Below are positions 36,249-48,400 of a stretch of DNA of 64,000 nucleotides, piece after piece. The notes beneath the pieces are model-generated. The model ran no database searches and was not told where the DNA came from. It worked only from the letters and a program-made list of their open reading frames with translations. How positions within the stretch are numbered: the stretch's first letter is position 1; each line of letters begins with the position of its first letter. This DNA comes from Saururus chinensis (Eukaryota > Streptophyta > Magnoliopsida > Piperales > Saururaceae). The DNA lies in the NCBI GenBank assembly GCA_035235625.1, contig CP141140.1, forward strand, positions 46,061,351 to 46,125,350, in the 5' to 3' direction. A program made the translations under genes and the position numbers.

Positions 36249-39051
36249 TATTGTGCCCCAGGATTTTGGAAACATACAAAATTTCTTTTCACAAAACTAT
36301 CGGAGTTTACCCGGGCCCGCGACTAGAGCCGCTCACCATATGCGATAAAAAAATAATAATATCCCCAGGAACCACGGTCCGTGTACAAACACACAAGAGA
36401 AAAATAATGAGAGTTCTTACTCGTTTCGGTGCGGTTGAAATCCTTAAAATCACATCGATAAAACTCGGAGTAGGCCCTTCTACCTGCACACTGAGCTTCG
36501 TCGAGTCTTGCAAATGTTGGGGGTGGTGAGTATTTTAAAATACTTAGTAGGGGAGTTTATACGATCATACATGAATAAACACATGACAATTTCACAACAC
36601 ATATCATATATAGTATTTTTTCATGAAAACAAGGTGTGCCACTCACCCAAAACCACCACTAGTGCTTCTTTCTACATATAAAAGATGCTTCTAGCGTTTG
36701 TAAGCTCTCACAACTTACTACTAATGTCCCAAACATATATTATTAATAGGAATTTGCTGCACATACAAAGTAGCGACCTCTTACTCCTCCAGAGATCATC
36801 TTAAAATATTTCGTGTTTGTTGATAGAAGAGCCACCCATGCTCATGGGGCGCCGGGATCTAAAGAGTAGAGAGTCTTCTAATGATATTCTCTACCCTAGC
36901 GCGCGTAGCCTTGATATGTACCCTTCGTTAGGGGCTAATCAGGGGTCTTGCCCTTCGTTAGGGGCTCACTAGGCTAAAATATGTATCGTGCATCCGATTT
37001 CGAACCGGATTAATTGTGCCTTTAACTAGTCAACGGAGCTCTACCGGGGCGCCCAACAATAGCTCTGGACAACCAAAACACTATTGCGTCCCAGACTGAA
37101 TCAAAATATCCTAAAGTTCTTAGACTCCAAAAAGAACTATTTTCTTTTAAAACATTATATCCCAATATTTATCCTTTTGAAAACCCTAGCTCTGCCTCTA
37201 CAAACCATGGGAGCATCACAATCAACAACTACAAAACCAAGGTTGATTGCTCATTCCAATGAGACAGTTACCCCTTCTTTGTCACGCTTTTGTGACTTGA
37301 TCACCATGCTTATATGTCTTTTCAAAAATAATCTTGAGAATCCTCCTTTCAACAAGGATGAGTCCTCTAAAACCATCTTTCAAATATATTGTATTCATTC
37401 GCAATGAAAACAATGGCGAAGCTAGTTTGTCTCTATCTCACACAATCCAACGTGTATAATGTATATCAAAATCCGCAGATAAACATTCGATCAAACTATT
37501 ATATATGAGGCAATCATAAAGCATGTAGTATATAAAACATATCCGCTTCTAGTGGAAAATCATTCGACTAATCAAATATACACAATAGCATTATAAATAT
37601 GTGATATATAAATCATATTCTATCTCAACGATTAACCATTCGACAGGTTGAATATATGTGCAGAAATCATAAATCATAACTTGAAAATAATCTCTAACGC
37701 ATAACATGCGATAGTCATATAAATTATAAGTTAAAAACACAACCAAATTTTATAATCATGCCTTAAGAAATGAAAAAAGCCCCTACCTCACTCTTTGCGC
37801 GAATTCAAAGTCGATACACCGGACACCACAAAATTGGATGTCCACTTATGGGGTTCTAGAGTCTCCAAACAAGAAAATAATTGCACTATGACGTCCAGCA
37901 TGCTCGATTTAGGTAAGAACACCTCTTAAATGGAAGAAACAGATTTAGATTGACTCCACAAAATCTTTTTCCGTGCACGTAGGCTACGGATAGAACCTCC
38001 CCTTTACCCGAAACACTTTTCGTTTTCTGTGCCCGTAGGCTACGGACAGAACCTCCCCTTAACCCGGAACACTTTTCTCTTTTCGTGCCCATACGCTATG
38101 GATAGAACCTCCCCATAGCTCAGGACACTTTTCTCACAACACGCCCGTAGGCGACGGACAAAATCTCCCCTTACCCGGAGACACTTTACCCTTCACGTGC
38201 CCGTAGGTGGCGGACATAACCACCCCTTGCCCCGGGATATTTCCCCCATATAAGGTTACTAACTTGAAGAATGGATGCTTCCATTGTGTAAAACACCATC
38301 GAATTAGCTAAGAATGCTTTTTGAACGGAAGGAAATGGACTCAGAATGACTCCAGAAACTTGTCTGGAAGAAAGAATGAAAATGAGAATGTATAGGAGAA
38401 CAATGTGGGCGGATGAAGAGTTGCGCACACCTGTGCGTGACATGTGTCACGTGACCACAGGCTGAAAACATGGCACTGCTTGTGCAAACTACGCGGCGGC
38501 GGCACATATCCATCTGCTTGTCACACAGGTTCACGTGGACCTGCTGCGCATCTGACGCGCATTGCGTGCGCGCCATTCTTTGCGGCGTGGCTCACAAGCC
38601 GCGGCTTATGCCGCTACTCAGCTCGGCTAGGCGCAAGCTGCTGGCGTCATCAATGACACCAGATATTTTGTCTGTTTCTTAATTTATTAATAATATTTCA
38701 ATCAAATAAAATTCCATATTTAAAACGCAATAACTTCTTATCCCGAAGTCAAAATTGTGCGTTCTTAGTGCCGATGGACTCGTATCGATGAGCCCTTTGA
38801 AACTAGACCCCACATGGGTAGGTTATCTTGCACTTTTGGGTCCCACCCATGTGGCACGCTTTCTAATGTCGTAACTTTTGCTCCCGGCCTTTATTTTGTA
38901 CGTTCTTAGGTTCGTTATGCTCATCTCACCGAGCCCTATCAACCCATATACTCTCCAAATATCTGCATCTAAATAATTTAAAATAATTAAAAACTGATAA
39001 AGTAGCTTTATTAGAGGCAAGAAATCATACCAAAAATTTGCAGTCGTTACA
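36249..39051 (-). mobile_element. Solo LTR of family Z inside L2
   Basis: On the minus strand it runs from TGTAACGACTGC to GGGGCACAATA. It is flanked by acaag (36244-36248) and atgag (39052-39056). Both derive from acgag, the sequence of intact copies, by single CpG transitions, so this is a decayed 5-bp target duplication. No internal domain is seen. 38400-38650 is locally GC-rich; its ORFs are not recognised proteins. Confidence 0.75.
37972..38247. repeat. 56-bp minisatellite, 5 units
   Basis: Units start at about 37972, 38028, 38084, 38140 and 38195. Each begins (c)gtgcccgtaggctacgga, then has an 'acctcccc' core and an 'acactttt' end. The related LTR at 19829 has one unit. Confidence 0.9.
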
Positions 39052-39312
39052 ATGAGCCCTATGAAATATATCACATATAAGTAGGTTATCTCACACTTTT
39101 TTAGTAGGCCCACCCATATAGCATGCTTCTCGAGATCGTAGCCTGCAATCCTGATGTCTAATTTATGTGTCCTTTACCTCAATACGCTAACTTAGTTGAG
39201 CCCAATCAACATAATGAAGTTTCACCACTTTATGCATACAAAACTTCTTTCAAATTTTGAATATTAAACATAACCCCTCAAGTTAAACATTATCAAAGAA
39301 CGTGGTGTTACA

Positions 39313-39746
39313 ACCTTCACCCCATAAAAGAAATTGCATCCCCGCAGTTAGCCCAAAACTAAACTCCGAAAAACTCAAACTCTACATTAGAAAATTCACT
39401 TTTAGGTGACATATCTTAAAGAGTTTGTAATGATGCATCTAAGTTGTCACTAGTACCCACGACCCATACCATGAGTATTTCGCAACATTATAAAAACAAT
39501 CCTTATAATACACTTGCAGAACTAACTATATAGAGTTATCTGTTAACACCTCATGTGCCATACCATAGGTGCTTCATGGTTTCTCCTTGGCAATTCCGCA
39601 ACCCTTCAAGTCATGTTTACCACAAACTATTTAAATAATTTTTTAAAAATTACTAAAGATTTGAATCAAAATTCTTATCTAATGGGCACATTAAATTTTG
39701 TTGAATCATTACACTCTCATAGACAAATCCTTTCTTTGATACCATT
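39313..39746 (-). mobile_element. Family L internal region I2 (434 bp, non-coding)
   Basis: Homologous to I1. The primer site at 39733-39744 reads TGGTATCAAAGA on the minus strand. Confidence 0.75.
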
Positions 39747-41478
39747 TGTAATGCCTCTCATTTGTAGGCGTCTCAAACAAATGGAGAACCTAACCAGGGT
39801 GTCAGAAATGCCATGATAAAATTCATTTTCAAAACACCATTATGTGCAAGATCTATAATGACCCTCTGGCATTGGTTTCCAAAAGATTAAAAAAAAAATA
39901 TTACTTTTTTGGATGAGGCTAACATTGTTATTGTGTTGGTTGCCTACATACTCATTAGCTAACATCTCCAATGTTATTCTTATGAAATCGGGTCTAGACG
40001 TAATTCTAGCTTGAAACTAAGGACATTTAAAAAGCATAACATCATACATACAATGATTAATAATTTCAACTAAAGATGCACTAATATAACAAAGTCGATG
40101 AAGAAAACTAATTGCTAACAAATCAAACAAATCATACATTTACGAAATCCGATGAATTATTCATACAATCAGATAAATCATTCATTCAAAGAATCTATAT
40201 ATTAGATAAATTGATCATTCACAAAATCTAATAAATCATTCTTAAAATAAGATAAATCATTCATTTACAGAATGTCCCTAATAACAAAGCGACATATGCC
40301 TATCCTCGTAGGGGAACAAGAACAAAATGAAAGAGATATTTCCACGATACTCCAATTCATAAACACTTTATATGCTTCAATAGGTGGTATCTAGGAGTCA
40401 AAACTATAATAGTTCCTAATTTTCCAACCAAAGAACTACCATTCAAATCAAAAAGTCCGAATACAGAGAATCTGACAACCCAAAACTGATGAGGAATTCA
40501 TCAAATGATCATGTTATTCAACATATTTTTAAAACATGCATACTATGCATTCAATCATAATAAATGAACTATGATTTAGGAAAATAGGCCTTTTAAACTC
40601 ATTCATATCAATAAGTATTCATTCAAGTCATAAATTCTTACCCAACCTAAAGTTTTTGAAGATATCAGACAAAATATTTTCTTTCTCTAGGACATTATCC
40701 CCCCATGGGCTTGGAGGTGGGGGACAGAGTTTTCCCTTTCCATATGATAAATTTTCGGAGCCAATGGACAAAGTCTCCCCATGTCTCGAGACATTCCCCT
40801 CTCTAGGATGGTTATCTCACAAGTATGGCCTTCCCACGGTGTAGAACACCCACAATTTACCTAGGCTTACTTTTTGAATGGGCTAAAACGGGTTTACAAC
40901 TGCTTTGAAGCAAAGAAAAAAATAGTTCAGAGACAAGGAAATTAACTCCAGAGGAAGAGTTGGAGAGTGAAGAATGAAGAAACCCCTCCCCTTTTTATTG
41001 GGAAGTGTACCCCATGGAGCAGCCCATGTGGCAAGCGTTTGTGTGCTTATTGTATATGCGTCACTTGGCCCACATTGGCATTCCACTAGCAACACATTAA
41101 TAAGAGTTGGCTAACACAAGGATGGTTGGTGTCAACTTGACACTTGCATCAGTTTTTTTATTTTTTTAACACTATTTTTAATTCAAAATCAATTTCCAAA
41201 TTTCAAATTACCATAACTCTACCCCAAACTTCGATTCAAACATTCTTGGTACCATTGCATTCATATTGACGAGCCCTATGAAACAAGACTACACATCATA
41301 TACACATCTCGAGGCTATAGACTACGACCCTGACGAGCAATTATGCGTTCTTAGACTCGATATGCTCGTTTTGTTGAACCCAATCCATGTATTGAAGTTT
41401 CACCACTTATTTGTACAAAACTTCCTTCAAATTTCTTAACACCTCATGTTAAAAGTTAATGGAGAACGGGGTATTATA
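39747..41478 (-). repeat. LTR family L, copy L3 (1732 bp)
   Basis: It starts TGTAATGCCTC and ends ggggtattata, a mutated ggggtgttaca. It is the only uninterrupted, near full-length copy in the window. Confidence 0.8.
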
Positions 41479-42526
41479 GCCTTCCCCTCTTAAAAGAAAT
41501 TGTGTCCCCATGATTCACCCAAAATCAAGCTTCAAAAAACATAACCCTACATTAGAAAATTCACTATTAGGTGACTTATCTTAAAGTTTATGTAATGATG
41601 CATCTGAGTCATCACTAGTACTCTTACGATTCTTGAACCAATTTAAATCAGTTCGATAACACTCTCACAGACAGATTCTGTCACACTTCGGATTTTCTCA
41701 ATTCATTTTTTTCAATGAAAAATTAATAGAAACAAAATTTTTTAGAAACTCATTTGTCAAATCCTTTAACAAATATACTAATCCCGGGTGTGACTTTCTC
41801 ATTTTTGAACATATGAATAATCAAACCATCATGTCTTTATATATAAGACATCATAAAATCACAACCAAATCTCATTGGTATTGCACATATTCATACCAAT
41901 CTGCATAACACACACAACCATAAGTTATTGACACTCTTGTGGCTGTCTTAAAATTATACACCAACTAAAGCTTATTATCAAGATAAGAAAATATTAAATA
42001 GAACCAATAGCTTCACGTCCTCTCTTAGCACAAGTACCCCCCACCCACTTATTCTTCTAATAACCTGCATCAAAACGAATGCTAAGGATACTAATATACC
42101 TAGTGGGATGGCTAAACAAGAACTATAATACTTTTAAAAATCATTGCACACCAACATTCCAGAAGAATGAGTATAGTGACCAATATAAATTCCATTTCAA
42201 GGAACATTATACCTCAAACCATTAGGAGCACAATAACTAAACATGCATCAATATTCTTTCAAATATCATCTGACTCCCACTTAGAAGTCTGCAACTTCAT
42301 TAGTGCAAGTTGAAGATTCTTTATGACGTGGTAGCCATGTCTAGGAGTATAGACTTACCTAACTAGACTATGAACTACCTACATTCAAACTTCAGGTATT
42401 TTGAAGTATGCCCGTCCCATCCACGATATGAAGCTAAGATTGACAAGGGCTCATGGACCCAAGTGTTGAAGTTTCGACCTCCATGATCATCGAAACCTTT
42501 GGTATTGCACTGCGCAAGACTAGTTG
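41479..42526. repeat. Family L internal start (to about 41660), then unassigned DNA
   Basis: 41479-41660 matches the polypurine side of I1 and I2. A sequence starting TGTCACACTTCGG (41697), possibly another LTR start, follows. No gene is visible to 42526. Confidence 0.45.
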
Positions 42527-42825
42527 ATATGCATAATTTTTATACATTTTATATGCCTATTTACCTTATTTGCTAGTGTATGATTAGGTTAATTAAGGAT
42601 TAATTAGAGTTTATTTATGTTAAGATAGATATTAGTAGTGTGATTTAATTATTAGTTAATTTGGGGAATGTTAATTATTTAGGAGTATATTTGAATAGTT
42701 GGTATTCTACATATGTCTTACACGCTTGAAATATTACTGCTTATGCGTTATAGGTAATGTATGCTTCTCGAGGCATATGGACAATGTTAAAAAAAATTCA
42801 TAATACTCTTGACATGCTTACAAGT

Positions 42826-44011
42826 TGTTACGTCCAAACTAAGACTATGAAGGAGTCTAGTTTAGATTTCTTTTTTTTACTTGTCAACTATAGTAAACAA
42901 GGTTAATCCACAGGGAAAACCTTGTGTGACACAGAAAACTATTACGAAGAGAATAGAGAAAGAAAGTGAAATAGATAATAAGAGACAATTCAAAGAAAAA
43001 ATGTTAAGGCATCAAAAATCCACTTGCAATAAATCTCTAATGTATACTTCATTCAAATGATAACTCAATCAAGATCAAATGAAAATTTATCTCAATCGGA
43101 AAATTTATCTTTTAAAGAACGTTGAAATAGAACAATAGTAATTGATTGTTAACTACATGAAAGCATTAAGTATATAATCACAGGGAATTATAAGCATTCA
43201 ATGTGCCTTTCGTCAACCCTGAATCAAATAATTGTATAGATTATAAACTCTTTAAATATGAAACATCAATTTAAAATGATAAAGAACTTACTTGAATCAA
43301 AGTATCCATTAAACATCAAGTACAAGCTTCATTCCTAGACTTAGCTTGAGAAATTTAGAAAGCCATTACAATAAAACTAAAAACAAAAATGTAAAATGAG
43401 AGAAAAAAATAGGAGAATAAAGCTCTAAAGAGGAGAGAATGCCCCATCTATCACGTCCACCCCTCTATTTATAGGAAAAGAAAGGGTTGCTTCAAAGGGT
43501 AAAATTAAATTATATCTCCAAATTTTATCCTGATTGATTGCCTGATTCGACCCCTATATCTTCGGAATTTGGAATTTCTTCCTGAAAGAACACTTGTAGC
43601 CACGGAAGTCTTCTTTCCATTGCCACCAGAATCGTATTAATCCGAATTATATATAAAAAGATATGATCAAAATACTAAGGCTGTGTCAATCTATCCGAAT
43701 CAACTTCTTTCATAATTTAGTTCTATTCATACAAATCTCAAATCAAATGGGTCCACAAGGTTGTGTTCGACCATTCCATGCATGTTAGACCATTATGAGC
43801 CCATTCTTGACTTTTAAATAGCTTTAGGTAGTTGGGCTTAACTTCCTCTTTCAGTTGTATCTTGTTAAAGCCTGTTTAAACATGTAAACTCAATTAAGGT
43901 CCAACTAACTTATTCAAAACATAAATAGCCCAAATTAGCAATGAATTAACACAAATAGGATTGCAAATAGAAATTTAAAAATATTTTATTAAACATTATT
44001 TCAGTGCATCA
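42826..44011 (-). repeat. 3' LTR of the Athila-like element (1186 bp)
   Basis: Aligned over its whole length with 51181-52365. Confidence 0.95.
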
Positions 44012-45451
44012 AATACCCTCAAATCTACTTTTTGCTAGTCCTCGAGCAAAACAAAAATTAAAACAATAGAAAACAAAACTAACTACTCCACTTCCGCAGG
44101 AAATCTCGATTGCATTTAGCATATGCAACAAGCCTTTAAACCCCTAGCTTACACTAGTGGACGAGTTGTGTCTCGTGAGAGTTTGCAGTGAATATACCCA
44201 CAAAATTCAAAACTAGAATGTTAAAAGAAAATAAAAATTAAAACCACGTCAAATTTACAAATCAACTTCTCCTAAACATGTAACTTCATTTAGTAAAATC
44301 AATCATGCATAATATAACTTGTCTTCTGAAACAAAAATTCATTCTAACAACTTCATATTGGTGGCATGCACTCATACATACATAATAGTTTTAAAAAAAT
44401 AGACATTGCCAAGTAATTATACAATCCCATTCTTATGAATCGAACAACTCCATGTGTCTAATGTCCACTTAGCAATTTTAATTTTAATACTAAATAGGCA
44501 TTGACATCCATTCATCTTCAAGAGATCATAATAGAAAATCATGCAAAACCTTCCTTGAAAAGTAAAACACCCTAGATCACCTACCAACTCATTCAAGATA
44601 TAATTGCATAGTGTCCTACTAGAATTTTATGCTCATCTCACATGACATGTGTAAGGCTTAGCCTTTTTAAGCTTTATATAAGATCCATGTAACAAGTGTT
44701 AGGCCAGTGACTCCCAATCCAGTTGGCTCAAGGCACTAGGTGTTAAAACACCCCTCAGGCTTAATAACTTGAACCAAATAGGCTTCAAGGCTATGCATGT
44801 CATAAATTAGTCAATTCTACCTTTTGACTCGAACACCCTATGCTTAGTGAGGCATGTCGAGTCCCGGTCTACTCAATAGAGTGACTTTAATTTTTTTTTT
44901 TTTTTAGCACATTATACAATCAACTTGAATTGTGTTGACAACAAGTCCTCAATTGTTCTACAAACCAAGAATAGTGAAGCTCAAAACTCCATCATGATAA
45001 CATGAATACTACTAGATCATGCCAAAGTTTTACTCTCATAAGAAAATAAATACTTAGATTCAATGATATCCACCAAGATGTAAGACCATAATCAAGGGCT
45101 CGAATTCTCACTTAGGCAAATGTCTTGCTTTGTTTTTAAAAAAAAAAATAAAAAATAAGAGCACAAGAAACCAATATGAAGTAATCAGAACTCAAAATTA
45201 TTAAATCTGTCAAGTCCTATTCTGAATAATATGATATCATTAAACAAAGTCACATATCTAGAATAAGAATCAATGTAAATAAGCAAAAACATAAAATAAA
45301 ATAAATCTAATTAATTTTTTTTCAATTTTTCATTTTTTTAAGTAAAACAAAAAAAATAAAGAAAAATATCTTTCTACACCCCCAAACCTAAACTAAACAT
45401 TGACCCCAATGTGAAATTTTTTTTTTTGTGTGAAAAATCATGAAAAGAAAA
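44012..45451 (-). other. Non-coding 3' region of the Athila-like element
   Basis: Many OTA elements carry an envelope-like ORF here, but no ORF of note is present. The polypurine tract next to the 3' LTR is GATTTGAGGGTATT (44012-44025, minus). A second purine run, GGTTTGGGGGTGTAG, lies just after pol (about 45373-45390). Confidence 0.7.
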
Positions 45452-48400
45452 TCAACCCTCATAATTTGGATTTTCAAGAGGTGTAGACTCAACTTCAGGG
45501 ACAAAATAGTCTAAAAATGGTTTCAAACATTGGCCATTAACTTTGAAAACATCACCATTTTTTGGATTCTCAATTTCAACAGTTCCATAAGGAAAAACAG
45601 TTTTTACAATGAAAGGACCTGTCCAACGTGATCTTAATTTTCCTGGAAAGAGATGAAGTCTAGAGTTGTACAATAAAACCTTTTGAAATGGCTCAAAAGT
45701 TTTTCGTAAAATATTTTTATCATGAAAAACCTTCATTCTCTCTTTGTAAAGTTTTGAACTCTCATAAGCATCACGTCGAATTTCCTCCAACTCATTTATT
45801 TGCAATTGTCTATTTAAGCCAGCCTTATCAAAGTTAAAATTCAAAGCTTTGATTGCCCAATATGCCCTATGTTCCAACTCCACAGGCAAGTGACAAGCTT
45901 TTCCAAAAATTAAACGGTAAGGAGACATGTCAATTGGGGTTTTAAAAGCCGTACGGTAAGCCCAAAGAGCATCAGTTAGCCGTAAAGACCAATCTTTACC
46001 ATTTGGATTTACCATTTTCTGTAAAATATATTTAATTTCCCTATTAGAAATCTCAACTTGTCCACTTGTTTGTGGGTGATAGGGGGTAGCTACTTTATGC
46101 GTAATCCCATACTTCCTCATCAAAGCCTCAAAAGGCTTATTGCAAAAATGTGACCCCCTGTCACTTATAATGGCTCGAGGTGTTCCAAACCTTGAAAATA
46201 TATTTTCTTTTAAAAAGCGCACAACGACTTTGTGGTCATTGGTTTTGCTTGGAACAGCCTCAATCCACTTGGAAACATAATCGACAGCAACTAAAATGTA
46301 AACATAGCCAAAAGAAGAAGGAAAAGGTCCCATGAAATCAATGCCCCAACAATCAAAAATCTCAATAACCAATATGGGGTTAAGGGGCATCATATTTCGA
46401 TGAGAAATGGCTCCTAACTTTTGACGCCTTTCACAAGTTTTGCAAAATTCATGAACATCTTTGAAAAGCGTCGGCCAGTAAAAACCACATTGCAAAATTT
46501 TAGCAGTGGTCTTTTTAGAGGAGAAGTGACCACCGCATGCTTCAGAATGACAAAAAGAGATGATACTTGTTCAGAATCAGGCGCACATCTCCTGATTATT
46601 TGATCCGGACAGTACTTAAAGTGATAGGGGTCGTCCCAAAAGAAATGTTTTACCTCAGTGAAGAATCTCTTTTTATCTTGAGGAGACCAATGGTGGGGAA
46701 CTTTACCTGTCACCAAGTAGTTGGCAATGTCGGCATACCATGGAGGATGTGAGATGGCAAAAAATTGTTCATCGGGGAATGTGTCTTGGATTGGAATGTT
46801 GTCTGAAGAATCAGAAAATTCCAATCTTGAAAGATGATCTGCCACCACATTCTCTACTCCCTTCTTGTCTTTGATTGTGAGATCAAACTCTTGGAGTAGG
46901 AGTATCCATCGGAGCAATCTGGGCTTTGTATCTTGTTTGCTCAAAAGGTACTTCAAAGCTGCATGGTCAGTAAAAATGATAATTTGAGAGCCAATCAAGT
47001 AGGATCTAAATTTGTCAAGTGCAAATACTACAACAAGAAGTTCTTTTTCAGTGGTGGAGTAGTTCATTTGGGCATTATTTAAAGTTCTACTTGCATAATG
47101 AATTACGCAAGGTTTCTTATCTTTCCTTTGCCCTAAAACAGCCCCAACGGCATAATCACTTGCATCACACATAATTTCAAAAGGAAGGTTCCAATCTAGG
47201 GGTTGCATGATGGGTGCAGACACTAACATGTTCTTAAGCTTTGTGAAAGCTTCTTCACATGCATCCGACCACTCAAAAGAATGCTCTTTAGATAGAAGAT
47301 TACACAATGGTCTAGATATCACACTAAAATTCTTGATAAATCTTCGATAAAAACCGGCATGCCCTAGAAAGGATCTAACATCTTTTATAGACTTTGGACT
47401 AGGCAAATTAACAATCAATTCAATTTTTGCCTTGTCTACTTAAATTCCCTGCACAGAAACAATGTGACCAAGTACTATTCCAGTAGTAACCATAAAATGA
47501 CACTTTTCCCAATTTAAAACTAGATTTTTTTCTTCACATCTCACCAAAACTTTTTCTAAGTTATCAAGACAATCATCAAAAGAATCACCAAAAACAGAAA
47601 AGTCATCTATAAAAACTTCCAAAAACCGCTCCACCATGTCACTAAAGATGCTCATCATGCACCTTTGGAATGTGGCAGGAGCATTACATAATCCAAACGG
47701 CATCCTTCGATATGCAAAGGTACCAAATGGACATGTAAAGGTTGTTTTTTCTTGATCTTCAAGTGCAATCTCAATTTGGTTGTATCCTGAATAACCATCT
47801 AAAAAACAATAAAATTGATGACCGGCTACCCTCTCTAGGATTTGGTCCATGAATGGCAAGGGGAAGTGGTCTTTCCTAGTGACGGAATTTAATTTCCTAT
47901 AATCTATGCACATCCGCCAACCGGTGGTGACTCTAGTGGGAATTAACTCATCATTAGCATTCTTTACCACTGTCACTCCAGACTTTTTGGGGACAACCTG
48001 GGTGGGACTCACCCATGGACTGTCAGAAATTGGGTAAATGATACCCACATCCAATAATTTTAGAACCTCTGCTCTCACTACCTCTTTCATGTTGGGGTTT
48101 AACCTCCGTTGCATTTGTCTCACAGGTTTTGCATTTTCTTCCATGAAGATCCTATGTGTACAAATCAGGGAACTAATCCCCTTGATATCAGCAATGGTCC
48201 ACCCAATGGCATTCTTGTGATTTCTAAGGACTTTGAGCAACCTGTGCTCTTGCTCCCTATCCAACATTGAAGAGACAACCACAGGAAATGTCTCTCCCTC
48301 ACCAAGATAAGCATATTTAAGTTCAATAGGGAGGGGTTTCAAGTCTAGCTTGGGTGGTTGGACACTTGAGGGGAGAGGAGCGCTATTAAAAGGAGGTAAC

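Larger units (their letters stand above)
34864..39312 (-). repeat. LTR family L, copy L2, split by a solo LTR
   Basis: It starts TGTAACACTTCAGG (34864) and ends ggtgttaca (39312). Without the insertion at 36249-39051 it is about 1.64 kb, close to the 1.73 kb of L3. A variant of the 'ggacaaagtctccc' module is at 35790-35880. Confidence 0.8.

Noticed and set aside
36230..36529. 99-codon ORF
   Set aside because: It spans the L2/solo LTR junction and is LTR sequence.
38186..38682. Cluster of overlapping ORFs in a GC-rich patch
   Set aside because: They lie inside a solo LTR, on both strands, with no recognisable protein.
42001..45450. Envelope-like gene in the Athila-like element
   Set aside because: No ORF longer than about 60 codons exists between pol and the 3' LTR on the minus strand.
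46414..47418. Separate RNase H/integrase gene
   Set aside because: It is in the same frame as the upstream pol ORF and is separated only by a TAA at 47440; it is one broken polyprotein.
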